This document shows, one piece after another, positions 46,793 through 58,693 of a DNA stretch of 64,000 bases. The notes under the pieces are model-generated. The model was not told the DNA's origin, did not search any database, and saw nothing but the letters and a program-made list of their open reading frames with translations. The first letter of the stretch is position 1. The number at the start of each line of letters is the position of its first letter. This DNA is from Nipponacmea schrenckii (lineage: Eukaryota; Mollusca; Gastropoda; Lottiidae): the NCBI GenBank assembly GCA_030562195.1, contig JAUJPP010000011.1:6944001-7008000 (forward strand), written 5' to 3'. The position numbers were made by a program, and so were the translations under genes.

Positions 46793-48485
46793 ACTGTTCT
46801 AGACACCTGATACCTCGTTTTAATATGAATACTATCAGTCGGTTTAAGATTATAAAACCAAGGGAATGCATTCCAGGACATCATAAGCATTCACTACATT
46901 GCGCAGTCTGGTTTCTGTGGTAACACAGATTAATGGGTTGTCGTCCCATCCGAACGTCTAGAAAAATTTACGACTCATAGATAAAGCCATCTACTGATCT
47001 TTGAAAAAAGGCGATCGTGGCAGTAAAGGAAAGTGACAATCAGACTACTAGTGATGTAGATTTAGAATGAAGACGAGACAATGGAATACATGAGTAATGA
47101 TTATCCTCTATAGACCGTGTTTGATATACGTGGAAATATTGTAGACATATAGTAGAAAATAGTTCAATAGAGTTCCTTCAGGTTATGGTGCACACGTCCC
47201 CATATGTTGTCCTTAACTATACTTAATCACACTGGATTATTCGGAGGAGCAAGTGATATACCCAGAGCAATGTTTCAACCTTAATTTCGGTTTTCAGGAT
47301 TATCATATATTTTAATTTATTGTATTAGGCTATATTGTATGGTAATGTTGTTATCATTCAATAAATAATTTTACCACAACGATATGACGCAGTAGCAACA
47401 TTAAATAACTATGCAAATTAGGTACAATGTACATGTATACCAGTATCTAATATGATGTTAATAATGCATTCATGCGCCACGTTCCGTCTTCAATAGCCCA
47501 TAATGTGCAGAAGGGTAGGACGTAAAACTCCATTTCATTTCATTTCATGCGCCACGTTTTATAAGAAAAATGGCGTCGTTTGTTGTTAGCGACTCAGGCC
47601 GGGCGTCCGCTTCAGATTTTTTTCTGCGAGTCTTTGCGAGATACTTGCGAGATAACTGTCAATGTTCCTTCCAAAAAAAGTACGTTCCATTTGTGAGTTA
47701 CAACTGACTGTTAAGGTCATTCGATTTTCACCAAATTTATTTCATCAGGATTTGGTAGGCCATTATTTTATAAGTGAAAGTAAGCGGAATTTACTATGAA
47801 GCAGTAAAACGTGAATTATTGCTTATTACCTAGATCTAATATCTTACGCTTAAGGGCATTGGAAGACGGCGCAAAGCGGCTGATGTCAAAATGAAAATAA
47901 TTCTTTCCTTGAAACGGAACATGGAAAGTAAACGAAATATATATAGATAGTTGTGTGATAAAAATAAACTAGAACGTGTGCTAGTGTCATAATAAATTTA
48001 TGAGTTCTAAATCCTGTATTAAATAGCTTGACGTTAAATATTGTTGAGTCTCTAATTTAGATCTATAGAACCTTTTATTCCTTAAACTTTACCTGTCATT
48101 ATTGAAATCAGATTTGACAAGGTAAAGATAGACACATTTCCTTCCTAGTGTCACATCACTGAGTACTTGAATCCTCTCTATAAACTTAATACCATATTTC
48201 TTCCTGATCCACTTATAAAACCTTATTGAAACGAATTATTAATAAATGTCCTGAACATTGTAACACTGATTGCATCAAATTGCATACATGGAGTTCCAAT
48301 TTTCAGATATCTGAAATTTTATTCAGACCAAGACTCTTTATCGCAAAAATCACCACATATTGATAGAACCTTAATGAAAGTATTTTAATAAATATTCTTA
48401 AAATTGTATATGTATCGGGGACACTGATTGCATCAAATTGCATACATGTAGGCATCATATTTCACATTTCCAATTTTCAGATGTC
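46793..48485. other. Intergenic, no gene seen
   Basis: AT-rich; one SINE tail at 47478-47548 and a two-copy diverged duplication around 48250-48530 (gcatcaaattgcatacatg, ccaattttcagat-tctgaaattt). Confidence 0.6.
47478..47548 (+). mobile_element. SINE 3' fragment
   Basis: gttccgtcttcaatagccca, taatgtgcagaagggtagga and cgtaaaactccatttcattt match the SINE tail. Confidence 0.75.
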
Positions 48486-48709
48486 TGAAATTTCATTCTT
48501 TATCGCAAAGATCACCTCATATTAAAATAAGCTTTTGTTATAGTGAAATCATTAACGGTTAAGGTTGGACATCTGACAAAAAATATATGAAAATAGAACT
48601 AAGGAATAGAGAGAAAATAAAGTAATTAGCACTAGAGAACCTGGACAAATAATATTCTTTAGAGATAATCTTACAATATCATTATTACTCTACAATACTA
48701 CTCCAGGAT

Positions 48710-49455
48710 GCTGCCACTAATAGAATAAAATAATATCAACATACCACCAGAAGGATATAACTGATATATTGAAAACCTCTCACCATTGAGAATACTGATA
48801 TCACTAATAGAATAAATAATATCAACATACCACCAGAAGATATAACTGATATATTGAAAACCTCTCACCATTGAGAATACTGATATCACTAATAGAATAA
48901 AATAATATCAACATACCACCAGAAGGATATAACTGATATATTGAAAACCTCTCCCATTGAGAATACTGATATCACAAATAGAATAAAATAATATCAACAT
49001 ACCACCAGAAGGATATATCTGATATATTGAAAACCTCTCACCATTGAGAATACTGATATCACTAATAGAATATAATAATATCAACATACCACCAGAAGGA
49101 TATAACTGATATATTGAAAACCTCTCAACATTGAGAATACTGATATCACTAATAGAATAAAATAATATCAACATACCACCAGAAGGATATAACTGATATA
49201 TTGAAAACCTCTCACCATTGAGAATACTGATATCACTAATAGAATAAAATAATATCAACATCACCAGAAGGATATAACTATATATTGAAACCTCTCACCA
49301 TTGAGAATACTGATATACTAATAAAATTTAATAATATCAACATACCACAAGGATATAACTGATATATTGAAAACTCTCACCATTGAGAATACTGAATAAC
49401 TAATAGAATAAAATAATATCAACATACCACCAGAAGGAATATCTGATATTAAAAC
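48710..49455. repeat. 87-bp tandem repeat, array A (about 8-9 copies)
   Basis: The unit has actaatagaataaaataata, tcaacataccaccagaagga, tataactgatatattgaaaa and cctctcaccattgagaatac. The minus strand is open across it (29 codons per unit); not a gene. It is flanked by sequence that is itself duplicated around array B. Confidence 0.95.
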
Positions 49456-49879
49456 CTCTCGCCATTGACTCAAACAAGACTTTTTTATGTGTATATATGC
49501 ATTATATTTGCATTACTTTTTTTAGCTATAATGAAATTTTTATATATGACACTTATTCTTAATCATATAATGAATTTAAATTTTCCTTATTACTTGACAT
49601 ATGACGCATGTAAATTGTATGAAGGCTATTTATGGAATTTTCGTTTACTTGCGCATTTCTTAGACGATCTTTATCGCAAAGATCACCTCATATTAAAATA
49701 AGCTTTTGTTATAGTGAATCATTAACGGTTAAGGTTGGACATCTGACAAAAAATATATGAAAATAGAACTAAGGAATAGAGAGAAAATAAAGTAATTAGC
49801 ACTAGAGAACCTGAACAAATAATATTCTTTAGAGATAATCTTACAATATGATTATTACTCTACAATACTACTCCAGGAT

Positions 49880-50725
49880 CTGTCTAATAGAATAAAATAA
49901 TATAACAACACAGATTAATGATACTATTGACAAACCTCTACCAGGATACTGATATCACTAATAGAATATAATAATATCAACATACCACCAGAAGGATATA
50001 ACTGATATATTGAAAACCTCTCACATTGAGAATACTGATATCACTAATAGAATAAAATAATATCAACATACCACCAGAAGATATAACTGATATATTGAAA
50101 ACCTCTCACCATGAGAATACTGATATCACTAATAGAATAAAATAATATCAACATACCACCAGAAGGATATAACTGATATATTGAAAACCTCTCCCATTGA
50201 GAATACTGATATCACAATAGAATAAAATAATATCAACATACCACCAGAAGGATATAACTGATATATTAAAACCTCTCAACATGGAGAATACTGATATCAC
50301 TAATAGAATAAAATAATATCAACATACCACCAGAAGGATATAACTGATATATTGAAAACCTCTCACCATTGAGAATACTGATATCACTAATAGAATAAAA
50401 TAATATCAACATACCACCAGAAGGATATAACTGATATATTGAAAACCTCTCACCATTAGAATACTGATATCACTAATAGAATAAATAATATCAACATACC
50501 ACCAGAAGGATATAACTGATATATTGAAAACCTCTCACCATTGAGAATACTGATATCACAAATAGAATATAATAATATAACATACCACCAGAAGGATATA
50601 ACTGATATATTGAAAACCTCTCACCATTGAGAATACTGATATCACTAATAGATAAATAATATCAACATACCACCAGAAGGATATACTGATATATTGAAAA
50701 CCTCTCGCCATTGAATCTCAAACAA
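49880..50725. repeat. 87-bp tandem repeat, array B (about 10 copies)
   Basis: Same unit as array A. Upstream flank 49665-49880 copies 48495-48710, and downstream flank 50727-50860 copies 49478-49610, so arrays and flanks were duplicated together. Confidence 0.95.
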
Positions 50726-51097
50726 GACTTAGTGTCTATTGATATATGCATTATATTTGCATTACTTTTTTAGCTATAATGAAATTGTATATATATGACA
50801 ATTATTCTTAATCATATAATGAATTTTATTTTCCTTATTACTTACATAATGACGGCAGGTGTAAACTGTGTTGAAACGCTATGTGTATGGAATTTTACGG
50901 TTTACTCTTCTGCGCCTTATCTTATGGAATGTATATGTTTAAAGTTAACCTTACTAAAAAAAACTGTGTTTAATAGTCCATAATATCATCTTGTGTTTGT
51001 GATTTATTTTCTTTTTGTATAATATTTATTGACTTTCCAAATAATATTGGTAAAGTATTATTTGGTACTAATCTGCTCCAGGATGCTGCCTGTAATA

Positions 51098-51345
51098 GGA
51101 AAGAAAAAGAAAAGAACGAAACAACTATATTTTACAAGGATAACAACTTAGATTCACAAGTCCGCCGTGACAGGGCTCCTTTCTACCAGCTAGTCCTTGG
51201 CCAAACCTCTTGGTATTGATCTTTCTCGGATTATCCGTACCCATTTACAGCTGGGTGGACTGGAATTATGAGTGAAGATGACTTATTTCAGGTCACCGAA
51301 CTTTCACACACCCATCGAAATTAGAACTCACGTCCTACATTTTCA
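51098..51345 (+). mobile_element. Dispersed repeat ('ccagctggtc' family), copy 2
   Basis: Matches 7930-8092 from attttacaaggataacaact to ttacagctgggtggactgga and goes on further (ttatgagtgaagatgac, cacgtcctacattttca), so this may be the longest copy. Confidence 0.7.
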
Positions 51346-52586
51346 ACGTATCCATGCAAATGAGATTGTTGTGTCCTCGTAGTTGGTGTAGCTGTGAGAA
51401 TGTTTCTTTTCTCGTGGTGTTTTTGACTAATTTTTGGTCTAGATTTTGATGTCGATAACATGTAATGGTTTATCTTCATTTTAGTCTAGTTAAAAATTTT
51501 CATGGTCCTTCTATATAGTTTTGTCCAAACTAAGTACATGTATTAGATAGGCTTTCATGTTTTACTCACGATATTTTTTCAAGCAACTCTTAGCGTGGGT
51601 GTGTCAGTGAGTTTTCATAGTTTTTAGTTATTTTATATTTATGTATATTATACAATACATTTTATGGAAGAAAATATAATAAAACGAATTGCTAGTCCAA
51701 ATGACATCCAAATAACCTACATGTATAACATAATTCAAATTACAAAAAAATGGAAACTTTAGAAATATGATATTGACGTTGACATGTAGACGATTCGAGT
51801 TATCTATCTCCCGGCTAATCTTGAAATAACAGAAGAAATCCGATACATCTACTAATGTCTCCAGATTAATTAAAATAAAACACCATTGACAGAATCCGGA
51901 CGAGGTATTGCGAAAGAGGGCAGATGAAAACGTGATCGATTGAAAGAACAGCTGATAGATAGCTTATAGCAATTGTAAGTCTATTAGGAATTCTATGAGA
52001 CAAAAATTAATAGCCCAGACACTAAAGGTCCTATACCTGTAGATATCAGATTAGGGAACAATATATTAGAAGTAAAGAAAGCTTTAAAGGTAGATGACGA
52101 GTTAAAGTCCTTCCTAGCTATGATGATTGGTGGTCGTTTGCAGAGAACTGGGATCTGATACAAAATAAGGTGGTGGTAGATGACGAGTTAACGTCCTTGC
52201 TAGCTAACGCTGATATCAAAGACAAGGTAGTTTTTGGTGGTTGTTGGATTAGGATCGATTGGATGATTTGGAAAATGTTGTTTCTTTGGCTTCAGAAATT
52301 GTACGATCTGGTTGGGTCGAATGTCATAGCGGAGAACTCAGTCTTCAACATTCTTCCAAACTCGTTATAATCATAGTAAATAAAATATATATCTCAGTTT
52401 TATAGCAGCATACGGCTGTGTAAAGACTCTATAATCTGTTTTTAGACAGATGGATTCAAGAGATACTATTCCTTCCCCTAAAGGTACGAGAATAATACAG
52501 GACAATGCAAGATTGAAGCGGGAGTAATATTTGTATAGAAGTCGAATCCAAAAACGAGAAATATAAAGAAGTTAGGTTCATGGTTA

Positions 52587-52705
52587 ATGATCCTTTCTAC
52601 CAGCTGGTCATTGATGAAACCTCTTGGCATTGATATTTCCCTGATTATCCGTACCCATTTACAGCTGGGTGGACTGGAATTATGAATGAAGAATGACGTG
52701 TTTTC
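52587..52705 (+). mobile_element. Dispersed repeat ('ccagctggtc' family), copy 3
   Basis: tgatcctttctaccagctgg, tcattgatgaaacctcttgg and tccctgattatccgtaccca match copies 1 and 2. The overlapping minus-strand frame (52478-52768) is not a gene. Confidence 0.7.
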
Positions 52706-53214
52706 GCCGCATGACATTATTAGTGCCCATTTTGAAAACTGGCCCGAACTTGCTAATTTTATATGCATCTAGCACTATCCTGCACTTTTTAACTTGTTAT
52801 TAAATAAAACCCATGTATAGAAATAGTCGTGACTCGACCTTTAAAACTAATTCCATATATATAAAATACAGACAGTATAAAGCCAGTGGGTAAACTCCCT
52901 GGCGAGTCTCTTATAGTTTATTATTAAACTAGAGAATCAACCAGAAAGTTGATCAGCAGGGCGGATTTTAATTAAACCAATTTATTATCCATTCTTACAA
53001 CCTCTGGCTGGAACCTGGTGTTAATTTTCTCTCGTTTATTGAAAAGTGTTATATCTACTTCAGGCTTGTGCTGGTAGCAACCGCAGATATTGGATGTGAA
53101 AACTTCATTTCAACCCATCATTTAATTGTAAATTATGACCAATCATTTAACTATAAATTATGACCAATTTCCAATATCTCTTATGGAGAAAAGTATTCAT
53201 TTTACTTTACCTTC

Positions 53215-53275
53215 ATGAGCTGATAAGGTGCATGCAGAAGGTTGGAAGGTAAAACTCCATTCATATAATTTCATT
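53215..53275 (+). mobile_element. SINE 3' fragment
   Basis: gagctgataaggtgcatgca, gaaggttggaaggtaaaact and ccattcatataatttcatt resemble the SINE tail. Confidence 0.5.
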
Positions 53276-55702
53276 GTTTTGACCTTTGGAGGCATTCGGT
53301 ATATATGTTCACGTCCTCCAGTTTGTATACATAGAATATAAACTTCAATTTTCGTATTAAACATTTTAATATAATATAATATTTTATTATAAATATTGTG
53401 TTTAAAGCACTTTTAATCTTTGCATCATATATATATATATATAATCAAGTATTTAATAAAATTATATACATTCATACATAGTAGTTTATTAACTTGTTTT
53501 TTATGAGGTTTTCTAGCCTTGGTATTTGTAGGTTTTTGTCTTATATAAGATCAATCTAAATACAAGTGGGTTACATTTCGTTTGGTTACTATTATCTTGG
53601 TGATATCTAGACCGACGAATAATTATCTATTTGTAGGTTTCTTAAAACTATATATTCTCAATCTAATTAAAATTAGTATACAGTTTGGTTTTGTTATCAT
53701 CTCTAATGTGTACCCAGGAGAAATAATAACAAAAAGAAATTGCAATCTAATTTAAATCAAATTGAAGGGAAACCTTAATCCTTTATTTCACAATTTCCAT
53801 TTCAATGTCACAAATCACCAACGTAACTACAACGTAACTATCTGCAAACTATTCACAAGCCAAATGGTTTGCCAAAGAGACCCCATGGCTAGAAAACCTC
53901 TAGAATATTCTACATGTTTTTATTAACATCATCCTAATACATACAATTAAATACATCAACAATTCATCAACAGGCTAATATACTCTCCTTAAAAAAGAAA
54001 GAGACAGAAAAGATTGCCTGGGGAATTTTTTAATATTCCATTCAATGGGTAATCCGATTATATATTATCCTATCTACTTTTTGAAATAAGAGAGCTCAGT
54101 TTCAGCTCTCTGTAATATCAGATATAAAGCTAACAAAATCAATATTTGATATTTAGTTTGCCTGCAAGGGCAGTCTAACAATGTATGTTATTTAAATAGT
54201 TATAGAGAGGTGTCGAACTATAACAATTCTTGTCTAAGTAGCATACAAATACTGATTAAAATACAGGTATACAATTTGTGTATTTAAAGGCCATGGTTCG
54301 CAATTCTCGGGGGTTCATTTGAGTCTTAATATGTAAACATACCTCAAAAGTAATAAAAATCGTATAATTCGTTCAAAAACGAAGAAATGAAACGTTATTT
54401 TTACACATGGATTAGAAGAATCTAGGTAAGCCAAATATTTCTCGTTTCTGAGACAAAGGTATGATTGGTCAAACGTATGGCTGGCGAATCTGTCCCTTTA
54501 ATGAACACCTCGTGGTACTATTTATGTCAGAAGTAAGCTAATGAACAATCAGTGCTGTAATTAAAATATTATGTTTACTAATACTAATAGTAAAGATACA
54601 TGTTCAAAATCATGTCGTAATCGGTGACAGATCCAGGGGTCACCAACTACTAAAAGGGAAAAGCAAGTAATTAGCATAATTATTACCATGATAAACCGAT
54701 AATATCTTAACTATTTATACCAATTACTGATATCGGTACAAATCCGTGGGTGACTCGGGTAGGCAAGTGGTGAAAGTCATAAGACGTTTACATATTAAAT
54801 TATCGTAATAAACCAATAATATCTTAAACTATACCAATTAATAGATGATATCGGTAGATATTAGTACGAATCCATATTGGTCAAGTAGTAGAAGTCGTAA
54901 GACGTTTACATATCAAATCGGTAGATATCGGTGTATATTATTACGAATCCGAGTAGTAGGAGTCCAAAAGTCGTTAACATGATAATTATCATTATATGTA
55001 TATATATAAACCGAAGATATCTTAGGGAGCTACTGTAATAATAGGGTGAGCCAGGTCATATGAATATCACTGTAAATCCAGGATTATCAATGCAGGAAAG
55101 TTGGTAATATGAAAATTATCAACACTGTTTCAGAGGTCAATCTTTGAATTCTGGTGAGTCCGCTTATAAACAAGACAGGTTTTTTGTCCAGTTTGATAAC
55201 TGATAATAAACAATCGATTCCAATAAACTTTTAAACATACAAATTTGAACTGCACAACTAATAATAAGTATATAATATTGAATCTGATTTGATGTTTTTC
55301 ATTTTAAAAAGAACTCCCACATTTGCACATCCATCTTAAATCAACAGTCTATGTAGGTTGTTGAGCCAGCTGGTGACCAAGACAGTCCCGTAGTCTATTA
55401 TGAAACTATTAACAATAGATAACTAAAACTTCATTAAAAATTGAGCTGCATAATGGTAACTTATGTGACAAGTGTTACCTTCTAGACAGGGTTTAAAACC
55501 TGGTATACTTAAGCTAATAATGATCTGTTTTTGAGCCTTTTAGAATTGACTCCCACCCTTTCCAAATCTGGATCTAGAAATTCTTAAAGGCCACTTTAAA
55601 TATTAACACTGTTTGTACAATACACCCTATATTTCAGGGTTTATGTTAAAACTATATTGAAACCCCTAATATTGGGAGTAGGACTCCTATATAAGGCCCC
55701 TG

Positions 55703-55708
55703 TTTATT
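55703..55708 (-). other. Poly(A) signal AATAAA for the acidic LF-motif gene
   Basis: TTTATT on the plus strand is AATAAA in the gene's sense, about 65 bases after the stop codon, a normal distance. Confidence 0.45.
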
Positions 55709-55772
55709 GGGATTCAGTGGTGTTGGGTGTACAGTTTAAGAGTATTAATCATTTCTGTCTAATTGTGAATTT

Positions 55773-55838
55773 CTAACTTAGCCAATCAAGGTCATCATCA
55801 TCATCATCATCACCGAACAATGGAGGTGGTTTCTGATC
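55773..55838 (-). CDS. Acidic LF-motif protein (FAM21/WASHC2-like?), last exon
   Basis: After the minus-strand acceptor atttgtag the exon reads DQKPPPLFG, seven Asp, then LDWLS and TAG. The PPPLFG-acidic element repeats what the exons upstream have (PPPLFDEEE, PLFGTDS). Many such Leu-Phe-acidic motifs in a disordered tail are a hallmark of FAM21, the WASH-complex subunit that binds retromer on endosomes. I could not match the very C-terminus (LDWLS) to the vertebrate protein, so the identity is a guess. Phase 0 at the start fits either reading of the previous exon. Confidence 0.6.
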   Translation of the reverse strand, partial: DQKPPPLFGDDDDDDDLDWLS

Positions 55839-55857
55839 CTACAAATAAAAAAATTCA

Positions 55858-56690
55858 ACTTAACCAAACCAGAATAGGTTCACCAGAACATATTAAGTCA
55901 GGTTTACCAAAACATTTAATAATTAGTCCGGTTAACCAAACCAGAACAGGTTTTCCAAAACATAGTAAGTCAGGTTTACCAAAACATAATTAGTACGGTT
56001 AACCAAACCAGAATAGGTTTACCAAAACATAGTAAGTCAGGTTTACCAAAACATAATTAGTCCGGTTAACCAAACAAGAATAGGTTTAACAAAACATAGT
56101 AAGTCAGGTTTACCAAAACATAATATAGTCAGGTTAACCAAACCAGAATAGGTTTAACAAAACATATTAAGTCAGGTTTACCAAAACATAATTAGTCAGG
56201 TTAACCAAACCAGAATAGGTTTAACAAAACATATAAGTCAGGTTTACCAAAACATAATTAGTCAGGTTAACCAAACCAGAATAGGTTTACCAAAACATAA
56301 TAAGTCAGGTTAACCAAAACATAATTAGTCCAGTTAACCAAACCAGAATAGGTTTACAAAACATATAAGTCAGGTTTACCAAAACATAATTAGTCAGTTA
56401 ACCAAACAAGAATAGGTTTAACAAAACATATTAAGTCAGGTTTACCAAAACATAATTAGTCAGGTTAACCAAACCAGAATAGGTTTACCAAAACATAATA
56501 AGTCAGGTTAACCAAAACATCATTAGTCCAGTTAACCAAACCAGAATAGGTTTACCAAAACATAATAAGTCAGGTTAACCAAAACATAATTAGTCAGGTT
56601 AACCAAACCAGAATAGGTTTACCAAAACATATAAGTCAAGTTTATCCAGAACAAGAATAGGTTTACCAAACCAGAAATTAAACTGTGGCA
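55858..56690. repeat. 67-bp tandem repeat with three internal sub-repeats, in the last intron
   Basis: The unit is made of aggttaaccaaaccagaat, aggtttaccaaaacatatta plus agtc, and aggtttaccaaaacataatt plus agtc: three related 19-24-bp sub-units. There are about 12 higher-order copies. The array starts about 20 bases from the acceptor of the last exon. Confidence 0.95.
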
Positions 56691-57241
56691 AATTAACCAT
56701 TATTTGCTTTTCAAAATTCAAGAAAATTGCACAATGAACTGCAAACAAATTTGAACAGCAGACCTCCAGCGTAATTCCTTTCATGGACAAGTGGAGCATG
56801 TAAATCTGAACAATTCAGAAAGTGAGATTAAAGTCATAAGATAATAACTTGGCTGTTACAGTGTAATGGGCTGGAACTACAAAATAGTTCATCAGTTTAC
56901 CGTATAATTTCGAATATCGTGCGCAAGCATGTATAATGCGCAACCTTCCTTGCCTCCGCAAATTTTCCGTATAAATTCAAAATTTACCCATGTATAAGGC
57001 GCACCCCTTTTGGTTGCAAAAATACGACTTTAAGTTGGCATTTAACAGACACCAATATCGGGGAAAAAGTTTGTTAATACGCAAGTCCCCTTTCATAGAT
57101 TTTTGTTTTGCAATTTTTTTTATTTTTGATTCTAAAGGATCTTGATTGGTCTGCAAAGGATGTTATCTCATGTTTTCTCTATTCTAAACATTGTTTCCTA
57201 GACAATATATATATCTTCATATAATATTACTTCTTACTTAC

Positions 57242-57400
57242 ATCATCATCAACAAGGTCTGTCTTACTGGGAACTTTTCCACCAGGTTGTTTGGCCGTTT
57301 TTTTATCTTTTTATCTGTTTTATCGTCTTTTTCGTTCTCTGTTTTCAATTCAAATTCTCCCAGTGTATCAGATACTGTAGAATCAGTACCAAATAATGGA
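57242..57400 (-). CDS. Acidic LF-motif protein, exon with an ambiguous 3' end or frameshift
   Basis: Minus-strand acceptor ataatttcag; the first base completes Ser after the previous exon. The product reads PLFGTDSTVSDTLGEFEL, KTENEKDDKTDKKIKK, then reaches a run of seven A. Without a correction the frame goes to RPNNLVEKFP and can splice in phase 0 at cca/gtaaga (exon end 57268). If the run had eight A, it would read TAKQPGGKVPSKTDLVDDD and splice in phase 0 at gat/gtaagt (57242). Both join the last exon in frame. The second product suits the protein's acidic style better. Confidence 0.6.
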
Positions 57401-58186
57401 CTGAAATTATAAATGAGTGTTTAACATCATCATTATTGTTGTCAATATTCTCACTTCTGAATTAAGTTTTGTTCAATTCAAACCATTGAGAGACAATATG
57501 TTTGATGGTAATAAAATCATATTGAGAATCAAGATTGGAAGTTAATGGAGTTGAATGTTATATGTTTAGCTCTACTATAGAAAAACTGCAGAAATTGTCA
57601 AACCATAAAAATTTCTAGAGAAAGATTTGAAAGCCAGAATCATTAACTACATTTACGTCAATATGGTTGTTGGGCTTCTTTTATTCACAAATAACATTAC
57701 AGACTCTAGTACCTTGGCTAATGTTATCTGTAATTTTCATTACATCATTATCTCCTAAACAGGTACAGGTTTAAATTCTAATAAATTGTGGCAATATATT
57801 CATACAAGAAAGGGTCTGAGCAAATTACAGGACACAAGGATAATTAGAAGACATTTTAAAGGCGGGACCTCACAGAACTACTCTATATACTGATAAATAT
57901 CATGACCCTTTACATCATTCGATTCAGATTAAGTCTAAAGTTGTAATATAATAGATTCCAATTAGGTCTAGGTCTATTTTTTCTATGACGTAAGAACAAC
58001 GAGATAGTTTGGGATGGTTATTAAGGCCTAAAGATTAAATTAAGAAAACAGCTGAAAAGCAAAAGAAGATTCTGGAAAGAAGTTATAGACTAAATATTAA
58101 AACGCACTAACAAGGTGGAAAAACAAAGCCAGAACACATCAGTGAGCAATCCTATAAATAGTTTTATTTCATAAAAATTAAATTAC
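57401..58186 (-). other. Intron of the acidic LF-motif gene
   Basis: AT-rich; nothing recognisable. Confidence 0.6.
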
Positions 58187-58484
58187 CTGTCCTCTTCTTC
58201 ATCAAATAAAGGTGGTGGTTCTTTAGTAGCTAGGGTGGGGATATTATCTATAGAACTGGATGAATTAGTTCTTCCTTTATTCACACTGGATGATCTTGAC
58301 TTTGAGTCTTTATCATCTACTGACTTATCTGTTTTACTATTGGTTGATTTACTGTCTTTTTCGTCGGATGGCTTTTTATTGTCAGACGCCGCATTGGTCG
58401 ATTTATCACTTTGTTTAGATGGCTTGGATTGGTCGATTTTGGAATCTGTTTTATTTTGATTAGATGAATTTTTATTTTTAGGAT
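58187..58484 (-). CDS. Acidic LF-motif protein, Ser/Lys/Asp-rich exon ending PPPLFDEEED
   Basis: Minus-strand acceptor tattccag, donor gacag/gtaatt; starts with two bases (g+at gives Asp) and ends with two (ag+t gives Ser), agreeing with both neighbours. The product is low complexity: PKNKNSSNQNKTDSKIDQ, KSTNAASDNKKPSDEKDS, then SSSSIDNIPTLATKEPPPLF and DEEED. It is predicted disordered and probably cytoplasmic. The plus-strand frame over the same bases is a shadow. Confidence 0.7.
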
Positions 58485-58597
58485 CTGGAATAAAATGAAA
58501 AAATAGGTTGAATAATCTATCCTTGTAGCTTTCATAGTAGGCAAACAGTCAAATATAACATCTTAGAATATAATGTAAGGACAAGAAGTACTGTTAC

Positions 58598-58693
58598 CTG
58601 ATTGATCTAAGGCTGCTGTATGATATGGGTTACCTTTATCACCAACTATAGGACTACTTTCTTCTTTAGTCTTCTTCTCATCTACTACTACCT
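58598..58693 (-). CDS. Acidic LF-motif protein, upstream exon
   Basis: Minus-strand acceptor tattttcag, donor tcag/gtaaca; starts with two bases and ends with one, which fits the exon at 58187-58484. The product is VVVDEKKTKEESSPIVGD, KGNPYHTAALDQS. Charged and without a domain. It is supported by splice sites, phase and composition only. Confidence 0.6.

Larger units (their letters stand above)
51346..55700. other. Intergenic, no convincing gene
   Basis: AT-rich. A coding-looking scrap lies at 51988-52158 (see findings), a dispersed-repeat copy at 52587-52705, a SINE tail at 53215-53275 and a degenerate approximately 100-bp repeat (ataaaccgataatatctta) at about 54680-55020. Confidence 0.5.

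Noticed and set aside
46533..46802. Frames on both strands at the SINE as small genes
   Set aside because: The sequence is a repeat copy with Pol III boxes; equivalent copies elsewhere do not keep the frames.
48698..49264. Repeat protein reading YQLYPSGGMLILFYSISDIS
   Set aside because: 29-codon period of the 87-bp array; array B shows indels that break the frame.
58235..58459. Plus-strand leucine/serine-rich frame
   Set aside because: Shadow of the minus-strand Ser/Lys/Asp-rich exon, which has splice sites and matching phases on both sides.
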